DNA of 42,298 nt from a virus. The stretch covers positions 1 to 42,298 of the IMG/VR virus record IMGVR_UViG_3300036771_000018, one strand, 5' to 3'. Below are positions 1 to 7,434 of this stretch, piece after piece; positions within the stretch are counted from its first letter, which is position 1; every line of letters begins with the position of its first letter. The notes under the pieces are model-generated. The model worked only from the letters and a program-made list of their open reading frames with translations, did no database searches and was not told where the DNA came from. The position numbers and the translations under genes are program-made.

Positions 1-127
1 TACCACCCATGGAGCCCTGCATACCGGCGTTACCCATCAGGGTGAACGCTGCGGCGGTTTCCTCAACGGAAAGACCGGCCATCTTGGCCATGCTTCCGCC
101 GTACTTGAACGACTCACCTAGACCGGC
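1..127. repeat. Terminal direct repeat (assembly overlap), left copy
   Basis: Bases 1-127 are identical to 42172-42298. The repeat lies inside the tape measure gene, and the reading frame continues across the join, so the two ends are the same physical place. I read this as the k-mer overlap left by assembling a circular or circularly permuted molecule, not as a biological terminal repeat. Confidence 0.9.
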
Positions 128-721
128 AACGTCAACGTTACCCATCTGCGACGCCTTAGTAAGAAGGTCCGTCGCGCGGGTCGCCTCATTCGCCTTGAGG
201 CCAAACCCGGTCATGATGTTGGAAACGATGTTGGCCGTATCGCCGAGATCCATATTTGCAGCCGCCGCACCGTTCAGAACGGCGGGCATCGCCTCATAGA
301 TCTGCTTGGGCTTGAACCCGGCCATAGCAAGGTATTCCATACCTTGCGCTGCCTGAGTAGCACTGAACTGCGTTGAAGCCCCTAGATCCTTGGCTTGCTT
401 ACGCATCATCTCGAAGTCGCCGCCCGTGGCCTGCGAGATGTTCTTTACTCGGCCCATCTGGTACTGAAAGTCAGAGCCCATCTTGATGACAGCCGTGCCG
501 ATACCGGCAAGCGGTAGCGACAGGCTCTTAGTCATCGTTCCGCCGACGTTCCGCATAGTGGAACCCATCGACGCCATACGCTGAGTCATGCTCCGTGAGA
601 GCGTTGCACCAGCGGCCATACCCGCTTGCCTAGCAGCACGCTGCACATCGGACATGAGCCGGTCGGCACGCGCCTGTAGCTCGATGTACGCGGCACCGGC
701 GCGCATTGCGTTCGCGGCCAT
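1..721 (-). CDS. Tape measure protein, N-terminal part (split by contig ends)
   Basis: First 240 codons of the tail tape measure protein, which sets tail length and is held inside the tail tube. Start is ATG at 721-719 (MAANAMRAGAAYIELQ). The N-terminal part has the TP901/PhageMin_Tail look: an early basic helix, then a Gly/Ser/Met-rich stretch, a segment with MGRVKNISQATGG and the conserved QAAQGMEYLAMAGF. The gene runs off the window start and continues at 42171; joined, the protein is 879 aa, short for a siphovirus tape measure. It starts 12 bp after the tail chaperone T frame ends (734), the usual tail operon order. Confidence 0.93.
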   Translation of the reverse strand, partial: MAANAMRAGAAYIELQARADRLMSDVQRAARQAGMAAGATLSRSMTQRMASMGSTMRNVGGTMTKSLSLPLAGIGTAVIKMGSDFQYQMGRVKNISQATGGDFEMMRKQAKDLGASTQFSATQAAQGMEYLAMAGFKPKQIYEAMPAVLNGAAAANMDLGDTANIVSNIMTGFGLKANEATRATDLLTKASQMGNVDVAGLGESFKYGGSMAKMAGLSVEETAAAFTLMGNAGMQGSMGG

Positions 722-733
722 CCCCCACACCCC

Positions 734-1162
734 CTAGGACAGCTTCACCGGCTGCCCCATCTTCTGTGCCAACGTCATCAGTCCACGGTTGTTGGCAGGT
801 TCCGTTTCCGCGACATCAACCCCCGGACGCGGAAGCGACCTAGGCTCCGGAACCGGATTCTCCTTAACGGCTCCGAGCGTCACAAGCACACCACCCAGCA
901 AATATGAAGTTGTCCCCAAACGATCCAACACGCCCGCCAATAGGTGCCGGTCCGGCGTCCACAACGCGGCCTCTTCCCCGACCACGCTGCGAAATACGGA
1001 GGACTCGGGGGGCAGCCGCTCAATGAGAATCCTCAGCCGACGCCAAGTCAGCCGAGGGGTTCCCAAATCCGCCACTAGATCCAGGTTCCAGAACCTCAAA
1101 AGGTCCGACTCCAGGTCTTCCCCGAACTCCTCCACGAACTCGGCGAGCGCTGTTATTCCCCC
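734..1162 (-). CDS. Tail assembly chaperone T extension (made by -1 frameshift from G)
   Basis: This frame has no convincing start: its first candidate is GTG at 1135 with no clear ribosome binding site. The frame is open back to the 3' end of the G gene. A slippery GGGGGAA lies at 1162-1156 on the minus strand, just before the G stop TAA (1155-1153). Slipping back one base there continues as GGA-ATA-ACA-GCG into VEEFGEDLESD. The fused G-T protein would be about 239 aa. The gene pair sits directly before the tape measure gene, where siphoviruses place their frameshifted tail chaperones, which coat the tape measure during tail assembly. Confidence 0.85.
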   Translation of the reverse strand, partial: GGITALAEFVEEFGEDLESDLLRFWNLDLVADLGTPRLTWRRLRILIERLPPESSVFRSVVGEEAALWTPDRHLLAGVLDRLGTTSYLLGGVLVTLGAVKENPVPEPRSLPRPGVDVAETEPANNRGLMTLAQKMGQPVKLS

Positions 1163-1452
1163 AGGTCGATACCCTGCTCATCTGCATAGGCAGCAACCAC
1201 AATCATCACGTCGTCAGCGCGGCCACCCATGGCAGTGAACTCGTCGTACCGACCCCCCATCAGCGCACCGGCCGCACCGATGTCATCACCGGCCTTTAGG
1301 GCAACCTTCGCAGCGTCCGGCCAGAAGCCCGGGGCCGCAATCTCGAACGTCTCACCAGCGAACTCAAAGGCGATAGCGTCGCCGCCGTTCTTGTCGGCGT
1401 GCGCCTGACGCAGCGTCTCTAGCTTGTAACGAACCTTACCGGGCTTGGACAT
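1153..1452 (-). CDS. Tail assembly chaperone G
   Basis: Acidic 99-aa protein (starts MSKPGKVRYKLETLRQ) between the major tail protein and the tape measure gene, so the usual tail chaperone G by size and position. It is predicted to bind the tape measure protein during tail tube polymerisation and to be absent from the virion. Its last codons carry the frameshift signal described for T. ATG at 1452 follows an AGAGTT-type ribosome site; palindrome copy 1 lies 50 bp upstream. Confidence 0.85.
   Translation of the reverse strand: MSKPGKVRYKLETLRQAHADKNGGDAIAFEFAGETFEIAAPGFWPDAAKVALKAGDDIGAAGALMGGRYDEFTAMGGRADDVMIVVAAYADEQGIDLGE
1156..1162 (-). other. Programmed -1 frameshift slippery site GGGGGAA
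   Basis: Minus-strand reading is GAC CTG GGG GAA TAA. The five-G run allows tRNA re-pairing in the -1 frame, giving GGG GGA ATA ACA and entering the long open T frame. Position and outcome match the conserved G/G-T arrangement of siphovirus tails. Confidence 0.75.
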
Positions 1453-1501
1453 AGTGAACTCTCCGAAAGTCTATGAATGAGCAAGGGGGAAAGGGTGGGG
1501 T

Positions 1502-1523
1502 CACCTACTCACGTGAGGAGGTG
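1502..1523. repeat. 22-bp palindrome, copy 1
   Basis: CACCTACTCAC followed by its reverse complement, with one change (T to G at position 17). Outer bases extend the inverted repeat to GGGGT...ACCCC (32 bp). It lies 12 bp after the major tail protein stop and 49 bp before the G chaperone start. Confidence 0.9.
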
Positions 1524-1535
1524 ACCCCGGGTGGG

Positions 1536-2129
1536 CTACTCGCCAGTGGGCGGAGTCTCAAGCTCCGCAGCAAAACCGGGGTCGGTGATCTGCCACTGTG
1601 CAAGCGCAGAACCACCGCCAAGCGCCTGAATCGTCATGCCCCACGTGACCGCCTCAGCGGACGAGAACTTAGGCGACTCGACCTCGGAAACCTGACCGGT
1701 CGGAATGAACATCCGCCAAATCCGGTCGTCACCGTCCTGCCACTCGAACAGATACGCAGACTTGGGACGGGAAACGCTTGGCTTCACATCCAGCGTCACA
1801 GTCTTGGTGGATGCGTCGACTACCGGCGAAGCGCCGTAGAAGTCGCCGAGAACGGCCGGGGACGACTCAAGAGCCGAAAGCTTGAGAGTCAGGGTCCGGC
1901 CGGTGACGATCACGCGGACCGTGCCACGCTGCCAGGACTTGACCTCTTCGGTGTCCTCGGAAAACTCGTGCTCCACGCCGTCATCAGTGAACGTGCCGAG
2001 TGGCACGAACGACTTGCCGACAGCCTCACCCGGAGCGGGGGCCGCCGTGCCAACGGGGGCCTTGTAAATGGTGCCGGTGACTGCCACCCGCACTAGGTCA
2101 GTGTTGAAACCCTCAGCGTCACGCGCCAT
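1536..2129 (-). CDS. Major tail protein (tail tube)
   Basis: 197-aa protein from ATG 2129 (MARDAEGFNTDLVRVAVTG), with AAAGGGG as ribosome site. An earlier in-frame ATG exists but would overlap the upstream gene. Composition (beta-rich, many Val/Thr), size and position between the tail terminator and the chaperones mark it as the major tail tube protein. Its middle has a TDDGVEHEFSEDTEEVKSWQ segment typical of phage tail tube proteins that recognise their own strands in the ring. Many copies should form the tail tube. Assignment is by context and fold-type features, not a strict motif. Confidence 0.85.
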   Translation of the reverse strand: MARDAEGFNTDLVRVAVTGTIYKAPVGTAAPAPGEAVGKSFVPLGTFTDDGVEHEFSEDTEEVKSWQRGTVRVIVTGRTLTLKLSALESSPAVLGDFYGASPVVDASTKTVTLDVKPSVSRPKSAYLFEWQDGDDRIWRMFIPTGQVSEVESPKFSSAEAVTWGMTIQALGGGSALAQWQITDPGFAAELETPPTGE

Positions 2130-2131
2130 GG

Positions 2132-2518
2132 TCAACCCCTTTCGGGTCGTACGGAAATTTGGTAGGTGCAGACCCATTCGGAAAGCTCCGTCAGGTCCTC
2201 GACCATGTATGTGAGTCCAGCGATGACGACGACTCGCGCGAACGGCTTGCCGGTAAGGCGCGTAGCCATTAGCTCGGAAGCAACCAACTGCGCGACGTCG
2301 TGACCGCGCTCACGGGAGTTCGACCACACTTCGATTTCGACCGTGGCGTTATCCAGTGCGGGCCAATTCATAAACCCGCCAATGCGGTGCACCATCACGA
2401 ACGGCCGTGAGCCGTCGTAGTCGTGGGGGACGAAAGTCCCGTACTCCACGTCATCCGGCAGCAAACTGCGCAGATGTCGGATAACCATGGATTCCACGTC
2501 CGGGAACACAGGAGGCAT
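2132..2518 (-). CDS. Tail terminator / tail completion protein
   Basis: 128 aa, starting MPPVFPDVESMVIRHLRSLL. The pattern (N-terminal helix, RPFVMVHRIGG strand, then VEIEVWSNSRERGHDVAQLVASEL) is that of the phage tail terminator family, which caps the tail tube and joins it to the head. It overlaps the upstream connector by one base at 2518 and is followed 2 bp later by the tail tube gene. Called from position and family pattern. Confidence 0.75.
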   Translation of the reverse strand: MPPVFPDVESMVIRHLRSLLPDDVEYGTFVPHDYDGSRPFVMVHRIGGFMNWPALDNATVEIEVWSNSRERGHDVAQLVASELMATRLTGKPFARVVVIAGLTYMVEDLTELSEWVCTYQISVRPERG

Positions 2519-2862
2519 CAGCCACCCCCCGTAAGCCGACCAACAGCGGCATCAAATGCACGCCCCAGGTACCGGCCGTTCCGGCGGGGGCCACGGCGCT
2601 TAGGGGCTCCGAACTCAATCAGGTTCGCGATCGGGGAACTGTTCCACACGCGAACCCAGACGTAGGATCCGTTCCCTCGCCCCTTCACACCCTCGCGAAT
2701 CGAGAACGACGAACTGAACCCCTCTTCATCCGGGGCACCAGCACGGGCTATCGAAAGCGCGGAAGAAGCTGCGGAGTTGAGCAGTCCCTTAACCTCACTG
2801 CTCTGTGCCAGGCGCTGAATTGCGGACTCATCCACCACTACGCGGACTCCAGTACGCGCCAT
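2518..2862 (-). CDS. Head-tail connector (HK97 gp10-like)
   Basis: 114-aa basic protein from ATG 2862 (MARTGVRVVVDESAIQ). The C-terminal ANLIEFGAPKRRGPRRNG...GRAFDAAVGRL resembles the HK97 gp10/neck protein family, where the LIEFGT-like motif and a final helix are conserved. The longer frame to 2904 would overlap the upstream gene by about 40 bp and lacks a better ribosome site. It sits in the standard order adaptor, stopper, gp10-like, terminator. Confidence 0.75.
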   Translation of the reverse strand: MARTGVRVVVDESAIQRLAQSSEVKGLLNSAASSALSIARAGAPDEEGFSSSFSIREGVKGRGNGSYVWVRVWNSSPIANLIEFGAPKRRGPRRNGRYLGRAFDAAVGRLTGGG

Positions 2863-2863
2863 G

Positions 2864-3211
2864 TCAGACCACCGCCGATAGGTTCGCCGTGATGTGGTGC
2901 GCACGGGACATCGTCCGGCGCGTGACCGGGTGCCCCTGCACCATGAATGTTCCGGTAGCCGTCTCGACTCTGCACCGCGAGTTGATGACCGTTCCGGCGG
3001 GCAGAATCAGCGCCCATGCCGCCTCGGTGTACTCCCGCTTGGCCCCGGTCAGCTCCCCGTTGCCCTGTACAGCCACAGAACGGGGCACCAGACGGCCGTA
3101 GACGGCTTCCCGGGTACCCGTGGACCAATCGGCTATCTCGTTGCCGTACCGGTCCTTAGAGAGCCCCGGACGCACGATGACACACGCATCGGGTAGAAGC
3201 TCAGCGCGCAT
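2864..3211 (-). CDS. Head-tail stopper / connector
   Basis: 115 aa starting MRAELLPDACVIVRPG. A small beta-barrel type protein (DRYGNEIADW...RLVPRS...FMVQGHPVTRRTM) in the position of the head-completion/stopper protein, which seals the portal channel after packaging. The pattern P-x-D-x-x-N/E-x-x-D-W near the N-terminus fits this group. It ends 1 bp before the next gene's start and follows the adaptor gene by 1 bp, so it is translationally coupled. Confidence 0.7.
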   Translation of the reverse strand: MRAELLPDACVIVRPGLSKDRYGNEIADWSTGTREAVYGRLVPRSVAVQGNGELTGAKREYTEAAWALILPAGTVINSRCRVETATGTFMVQGHPVTRRTMSRAHHITANLSAVV

Positions 3212-3212
3212 G

Positions 3213-3647
3213 TCACCACCCCCACGTTACGGTTTCGCCGTCCGCCCAACCGGTAGGTGTCTCACGGCGCAACGTCTCGAACGTCGGGCCGGACGACATG
3301 GGGACGGACCCCATGTACTGAAGTCCGAGGCAGCGATAAAGCGCCTCACGCTCAGACGGCATAAGCGACATGCCGTTGATGGCGACCCGCGAAAGGCTGT
3401 ACGAGTAATCGCCGATGTTCTCGGTTGTGATGCCCTTTGGGTTGTTCAAGACTCGCCCGGCTAGATCCATTACTAGCTGTCGGACCGTGAAAGGAGGCGG
3501 GGCCGGTATCTCTACCGGGCCCACCTCTTCACGAATCAAGTCCGATGCATCCTGTAGCAGCAGCGCGACGCGCTTACGCTCATCAGGAGTAAGGGGCTCG
3601 GGTAGGCGAGCCTCAAAGTCCTCAATGGGGACCAGAGGCTCAGCCAT
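3213..3647 (-). CDS. Head-tail adaptor
   Basis: 144 aa, MAEPLVPIEDFEARLPEPL, then helical TPDERKRVALLLQDASDLIREEVG. A four-helix adaptor of the Gp6/gp15 connector type that docks under the portal is inferred from the helical N-terminal half and the position directly after the capsid gene (2 bp gap). The C-terminal tail (about residues 110-144) is polar and probably extended. Confidence 0.72.
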   Translation of the reverse strand: MAEPLVPIEDFEARLPEPLTPDERKRVALLLQDASDLIREEVGPVEIPAPPPFTVRQLVMDLAGRVLNNPKGITTENIGDYSYSLSRVAINGMSLMPSEREALYRCLGLQYMGSVPMSSGPTFETLRRETPTGWADGETVTWGW

Positions 3648-3649
3648 GA

Positions 3650-4627
3650 CTACTTACCCTCGACCGGCGGGGTAACAGTGACAGGCTTGAGCTTGAACGA
3701 GACAGCCCGAAGCTGAGTCGCCTTGGCCTCTTCCTGACCCTTCGGGGTGCCCTCGGGAGCATCCTTGACCTCACCGATACCGGTGTAGGTGGAGAGGAAC
3801 GAACGGTCCGAAGCGGTCTTCGAGTTGTAGTCACGCATCACACGGACCGACAGGCCCTCGTAGGACTGCGAAGCACCCTGAGCGGACGTCGGAACAACCG
3901 GCGCACGGTTCACGAGAATGTAGGCGGACGGGTGGAACGCGATAGCGGTTCCGGGGTCAACGTCGTTCGACACGACGATGGTGAAACCGGCTAGGCGACC
4001 GATGATGGACTCACGCAGCACGCTGTCAGTGCCGGACGTGTCGACGCGAACTAGCGTCGGGTCGTTGAGTAGCGCCGACTCGACGTCAGCACCAACAACC
4101 AGGTACCGGCCGGAAACCGGGACGTCCTGGCGGTTGAGCTTGTTGCGAGCCTTGACGATCGCCTTCCGGACACTGCCCGCCGTAACCTCGTCGCCGGTGT
4201 CCTTGTCGACATCGACAGTGCCGATAGCCGGGGCCGACTGAAGAGCAGTCGCTAGCTTCTTCTCGATGCGCCGGACGATGGTCTTAGCCTGCGGGTCGAG
4301 AACCTGAGCACCGAAGTCCTCAACGTCTAGGGTTAGTTCAGCGTCGGAGAGATCGACCGCCGAATAGACGTGAGTGTCGAGCTTGACAGCAATCTTCCAC
4401 TCGGCCAGGTTCTCGGACTCGATCTCACGAGTGCTGGACCGGGTTAGCGCCTCTTCGGAACCAATCAGCTTGGACGGGCGCTTGATGTTGACAGTGTCAC
4501 CGGAAGCACCGACGAAGTCAGCGCCGGAATCGCGGGCAACAAGCGAGCCTAGGATTACCTGGTGATCAAGCAGTCCGAGGGTAGCCGCCGCTAGCTTCTC
4601 TGCCTTGACGAACACGTTGTCAGCCAT
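3650..4627 (-). CDS. Major capsid protein (HK97 fold)
   Basis: 325-aa protein, MADNVFVKAEKLAAATLGLL. The length, the N-terminal helix, the KRPSKLIGSEEALTRSS region, the spine-helix-like stretch and the A-domain SGRYLVVGADVESALLNDP are typical of actinophage HK97-fold capsids. The scaffold lies immediately upstream and the connectors immediately downstream. A C-terminal extension rich in Pro/Lys/Val (FKLKPVTVTPPVEGK) may be surface exposed. No delta-domain protease segment is seen, in line with a separate scaffold gene. Confidence 0.9.
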   Translation of the reverse strand: MADNVFVKAEKLAAATLGLLDHQVILGSLVARDSGADFVGASGDTVNIKRPSKLIGSEEALTRSSTREIESENLAEWKIAVKLDTHVYSAVDLSDAELTLDVEDFGAQVLDPQAKTIVRRIEKKLATALQSAPAIGTVDVDKDTGDEVTAGSVRKAIVKARNKLNRQDVPVSGRYLVVGADVESALLNDPTLVRVDTSGTDSVLRESIIGRLAGFTIVVSNDVDPGTAIAFHPSAYILVNRAPVVPTSAQGASQSYEGLSVRVMRDYNSKTASDRSFLSTYTGIGEVKDAPEGTPKGQEEAKATQLRAVSFKLKPVTVTPPVEGK

Positions 4628-4652
4628 GCCAAATACCTTTCTTCAGCGTCGC

Positions 4653-5156
4653 TTAGAAGCGCACGCGCTTAGCGATAGCCCGTGCCAGCTTGACCGGGTC
4701 GATATCGTCGGAATCGTTGGGCGGCGCGTCAGTGCCACCGCCCACACGGGGAGTTGGGCGGGCGCCTACACCCTTGCCCTTGGACTGCTCAGCGATCTTC
4801 TGTGCCGCCGCTAGTAGCTCGTCCTTAGTCGCACCCTGAATAAGGGCCACGACGTCGGAAGCTAGGCCGGATTCCTCGGCGACTTCACGGAGCATCAGGC
4901 CCCGTCGCGCCGCATCCCGCTCTCGCTCCGCACCCTCTAGCGCGTCGCGTAGCTTCTGTTCCTCGGTCTTGCGCGCCTCTTCAGCGTCCTTATGCGCCTG
5001 CACAATTGGCGCAACCTGCGCAAGCTCAGCGCGTAGACGCTCAAGCTCTGCGGACGTGTCGTCGCCACCCCCAACACTTGGGGGCTCGGTCGGCATAGGC
5101 GGAACAGTCGGAGTCTCGTCGGTGGTCTCGGCGTCCGGCTTGATCTCATCACTCAT
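4653..5156 (-). CDS. Capsid scaffolding protein
   Basis: 167 aa from ATG 5156 (MSDEIKPDAETTDE) preceded by AGGAGAG. An acidic, disordered N-terminus (Pro/Thr/Glu rich) leads into a long coiled coil (about residues 35-95, TSAELERLRAELAQVAPIV...) and a basic C-terminus (KLARAIAKRVRF). This is the standard layout of siphovirus scaffolds, whose basic tail binds the capsid protein. It lies directly upstream of the capsid gene. An upstream in-frame start at 5183 would run into palindrome copy 2 and is less likely. Confidence 0.87.
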   Translation of the reverse strand: MSDEIKPDAETTDETPTVPPMPTEPPSVGGGDDTSAELERLRAELAQVAPIVQAHKDAEEARKTEEQKLRDALEGAERERDAARRGLMLREVAEESGLASDVVALIQGATKDELLAAAQKIAEQSKGKGVGARPTPRVGGGTDAPPNDSDDIDPVKLARAIAKRVRF

Positions 5157-5180
5157 ACGGGAACTCTCCTGATGTCCAGT

Positions 5181-5202
5181 CACCTACTCACGTGAGTAGG
5201 TG
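5181..5202. repeat. 22-bp palindrome, copy 2
   Basis: Perfect copy, 2 bp after the MuF-like gene stop and 24 bp before the scaffold start; flanking T and A extend the symmetry. Confidence 0.92.
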
Positions 5203-5204
5203 AG

Positions 5205-5987
5205 TCACGCGCGCCCCTCGACGAGACGGCGGAATTCGAGCGGGTTGCCCTTGGCTTCTCTCCAAAGCCCCTCGTACCGCAGAGCAGTCGCGTTAGGGCG
5301 AGAGTTGCGCGAGTAGACAGGCTCCATATGGCACTGACACGCGCGGTGCACCTGGGCACCCTTCGGTGAAGCCTTGCCGCGAGACGCGAGACTCACCCCA
5401 CCGGCGCCACGGCCACGGAATGAGTTCTCCTTGTAGACGGCGCCTCGGGTGGCGAGCATTGCGCAGAACGAGCAAGCGGCACCGCTACACACTCGGCGGT
5501 AGCCGATGCACTTCCGGTCGCCGCTGATTCCGGCACTAATGACGGACCGGCCCGAACCAAGAATGTGACCGGTGATGCTGCCGAACTGCCCAGAAAGCGC
5601 AAGGCGCTTGGCCTCTTCGAGCGACACACCGTTAGCTACGAGACGTCTCACGAAAGCGGGGCCATGCCCAGCTATCAAGCTCTCAAGCTCCCCCGCCACG
5701 GCAACGCCGGGCCTAGCAACCGTGAGACCGTCGGCAATCATGCCGAGTGCGTGCAACTCAGCTTTCCGGAACCGTTCTAGGTACCGAAAAGCCACCTGCC
5801 CGGAGCGGGTACGCGCCGAACGGCAGAGTTCTTCCGCCTCGGCGACGTATCGCAACCATGAAACCTCATCCGCCGGGTCAACTGCCGCCCATGCGGCGGA
5901 TAGCCGCTTAAGCGCGTTGCCCGTAAGTGCGCGTTGTGCGCGTTGGTGTGCTGCGGTTAGCTCTTCGCCTAGGTCACTGACCGCCAT
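5205..5987 (-). CDS. MuF-like minor head protein
   Basis: 260 aa from ATG 5987 (MAVSDLGEELTAAHQRAQRAL), overlapping the portal stop by 14 bp. The N-terminal two thirds are helical. The C-terminal third has a Cys-rich block, RVCSGAACSFCAML, then RGAVYKENSF and VHRACQCHMEPVY, as in phage minor head proteins of the VG15/MuF type encoded right after the portal. Such proteins sit inside the capsid and may be ejected with DNA. The Cys/His residues could bind a metal. No ADP-ribosyltransferase or nuclease domain is apparent. Confidence 0.78.
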   Translation of the reverse strand: MAVSDLGEELTAAHQRAQRALTGNALKRLSAAWAAVDPADEVSWLRYVAEAEELCRSARTRSGQVAFRYLERFRKAELHALGMIADGLTVARPGVAVAGELESLIAGHGPAFVRRLVANGVSLEEAKRLALSGQFGSITGHILGSGRSVISAGISGDRKCIGYRRVCSGAACSFCAMLATRGAVYKENSFRGRGAGGVSLASRGKASPKGAQVHRACQCHMEPVYSRNSRPNATALRYEGLWREAKGNPLEFRRLVEGRA

Positions 5988-7371
5988 TGCCACCACCGTC
6001 AGCCTGGAATGGCAACGGTGCACCGCGAAGAATGTCGTCTAGTGAGGCGGCGAGATCCTTTTCACGCTGACCCTTAAGGTTTGCAGCCTCACGCCATGCC
6101 TGGACGTCGAACGACGTTATGCCCGGCACGCGCTCCCACAGGGCCTCGGATGGCACGCCTAGCATGGTGGACAGCTTGCCGAGTGCATCGACTGTCTGAG
6201 ACAGCGAACGCGCTTCGGCGTCATGCCAGATGATCCGGGCCGACGTGTCACCGGCCGCACCTTCGGCGCCGTCCGCCTCACTGGCGAGACGTAGCACCTG
6301 TTCCCAAGCCTCACCGAACATCATCTGCCGTTCGTGCACCTTGCGACTCAAGCCACTCTCGGCAGCCGTCAGCGCGTCGGCCGAGATGTTCACCATTCCG
6401 CCGAGTAGGTAATGGGGCGGAACCTGCGCAATGGCGGACATGGACTTGATAGCGGCCTCTCGGGACGAGAGGTAACCGCCTAGGTCAGTCTGGGAGAACT
6501 CGCCGAACTTGACATCCTTGTTCTCCACCATCCACATGCGGTCAACGGCAGCATGGAACGAGTCAACCGGCTTACCCGTCTTAGGGTCGCGCGGAATACT
6601 GATGCCAGTTGCCCAGCGCTGCCGGAAAGCCGAGAAAGACTCAGCGATCTTCATGTTTAGCGTGGTCTCGTTGAGCCGATCCTGAATCGGAATGAGCGGG
6701 GCAACTTCCCCTAGCTCATGAGGCTTTGCGTCCGGCGCATCGGCCCAACGGTTCCGGAACGGGACGATGGGGCACCTGGACAGGCCATGCGGACTGGTCT
6801 CGCCGACCGCCCACACATCCGGCTTGTCGTGCTCACCCTCGGGGGTCAGCACTTCAGTAATGCCGTAGTCGTCCCAGACTTCCCAACGCTCAAGCGTCTT
6901 ACTGCCGTTCTTCACGCGCCCCAGGAACCGGACAGCTCCGTCAAGCCATTCCGCATCGGGCTCGATCGCAACACCAGTCACGGACAGCGGAGAAACGGGC
7001 CGGATAGCCGGACCACTGTCCCCCGGAGTCACGGCGACGTAGCCACGACCGAAGGTGAGGGCCGCTCGATGAACGGCATTCTGTCGCGAGTCGAGCTGAT
7101 TCGCCGACCAATAGCCCCACGGCTCAAGGTCGTTGGGGTTGTCGACGCTGCGGTATCCCTCTACTCGAAGGTTCTGCGCGACCACACCGACGATCAGCGG
7201 TAGCCAGTTCTCAAGCGACCGCGCAACGAGACGGCGAAACTCCGCTTCGGCGCGCTTCGGCATGTACGGCGCATCCTGGATGCCCCTCATGTACTTGTCG
7301 ACGCGGACCAGTTCCGGCATCTCCGCCTTGCGCTGGGCTAGGCCAAGCCTTAGCAGGCTACGGACGTCCAT
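5974..7371 (-). CDS. Portal protein
   Basis: 465 aa, start ATG 7371 (MDVRSLLRLGLAQRKAEMPEL). An SPP1 gp6-like portal pattern is visible: RYMR-type start helix, NWLPLIVGVVAQNLRVEG, FGRGYVAVT, then PIVPFRNRWADAPDAKPHELGEVAPLIPIQDRLNETTLNM and a Lys-rich stem. The dodecameric portal is the DNA entry/exit gate and the docking site for the terminase. It sits between large terminase and MuF-like gene, as expected. The longer frame from 7398 runs toward palindrome copy 3 and is not needed. Confidence 0.93.
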   Translation of the reverse strand: MDVRSLLRLGLAQRKAEMPELVRVDKYMRGIQDAPYMPKRAEAEFRRLVARSLENWLPLIVGVVAQNLRVEGYRSVDNPNDLEPWGYWSANQLDSRQNAVHRAALTFGRGYVAVTPGDSGPAIRPVSPLSVTGVAIEPDAEWLDGAVRFLGRVKNGSKTLERWEVWDDYGITEVLTPEGEHDKPDVWAVGETSPHGLSRCPIVPFRNRWADAPDAKPHELGEVAPLIPIQDRLNETTLNMKIAESFSAFRQRWATGISIPRDPKTGKPVDSFHAAVDRMWMVENKDVKFGEFSQTDLGGYLSSREAAIKSMSAIAQVPPHYLLGGMVNISADALTAAESGLSRKVHERQMMFGEAWEQVLRLASEADGAEGAAGDTSARIIWHDAEARSLSQTVDALGKLSTMLGVPSEALWERVPGITSFDVQAWREAANLKGQREKDLAASLDDILRGAPLPFQADGGGNGGQ

Positions 7372-7400
7372 ACGTACCCCCAAAAGCGGGGCACGCATCC

Positions 7401-7422
7401 CACCTACTCACGTGAGTAGGTG
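7401..7422. repeat. 22-bp palindrome, copy 3
   Basis: Perfect copy between the large terminase stop (12 bp away) and the portal start (29 bp away). Confidence 0.92.
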
Positions 7423-7434
7423 GGGGCCCAACGC

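Noticed and set aside
9-299. Plus-strand ORFs opposite structural genes (for example 9-299, 40817-42007)
   Set aside because: They mirror the codon bias of confident minus-strand genes, lack ribosome sites, and overlap them entirely.
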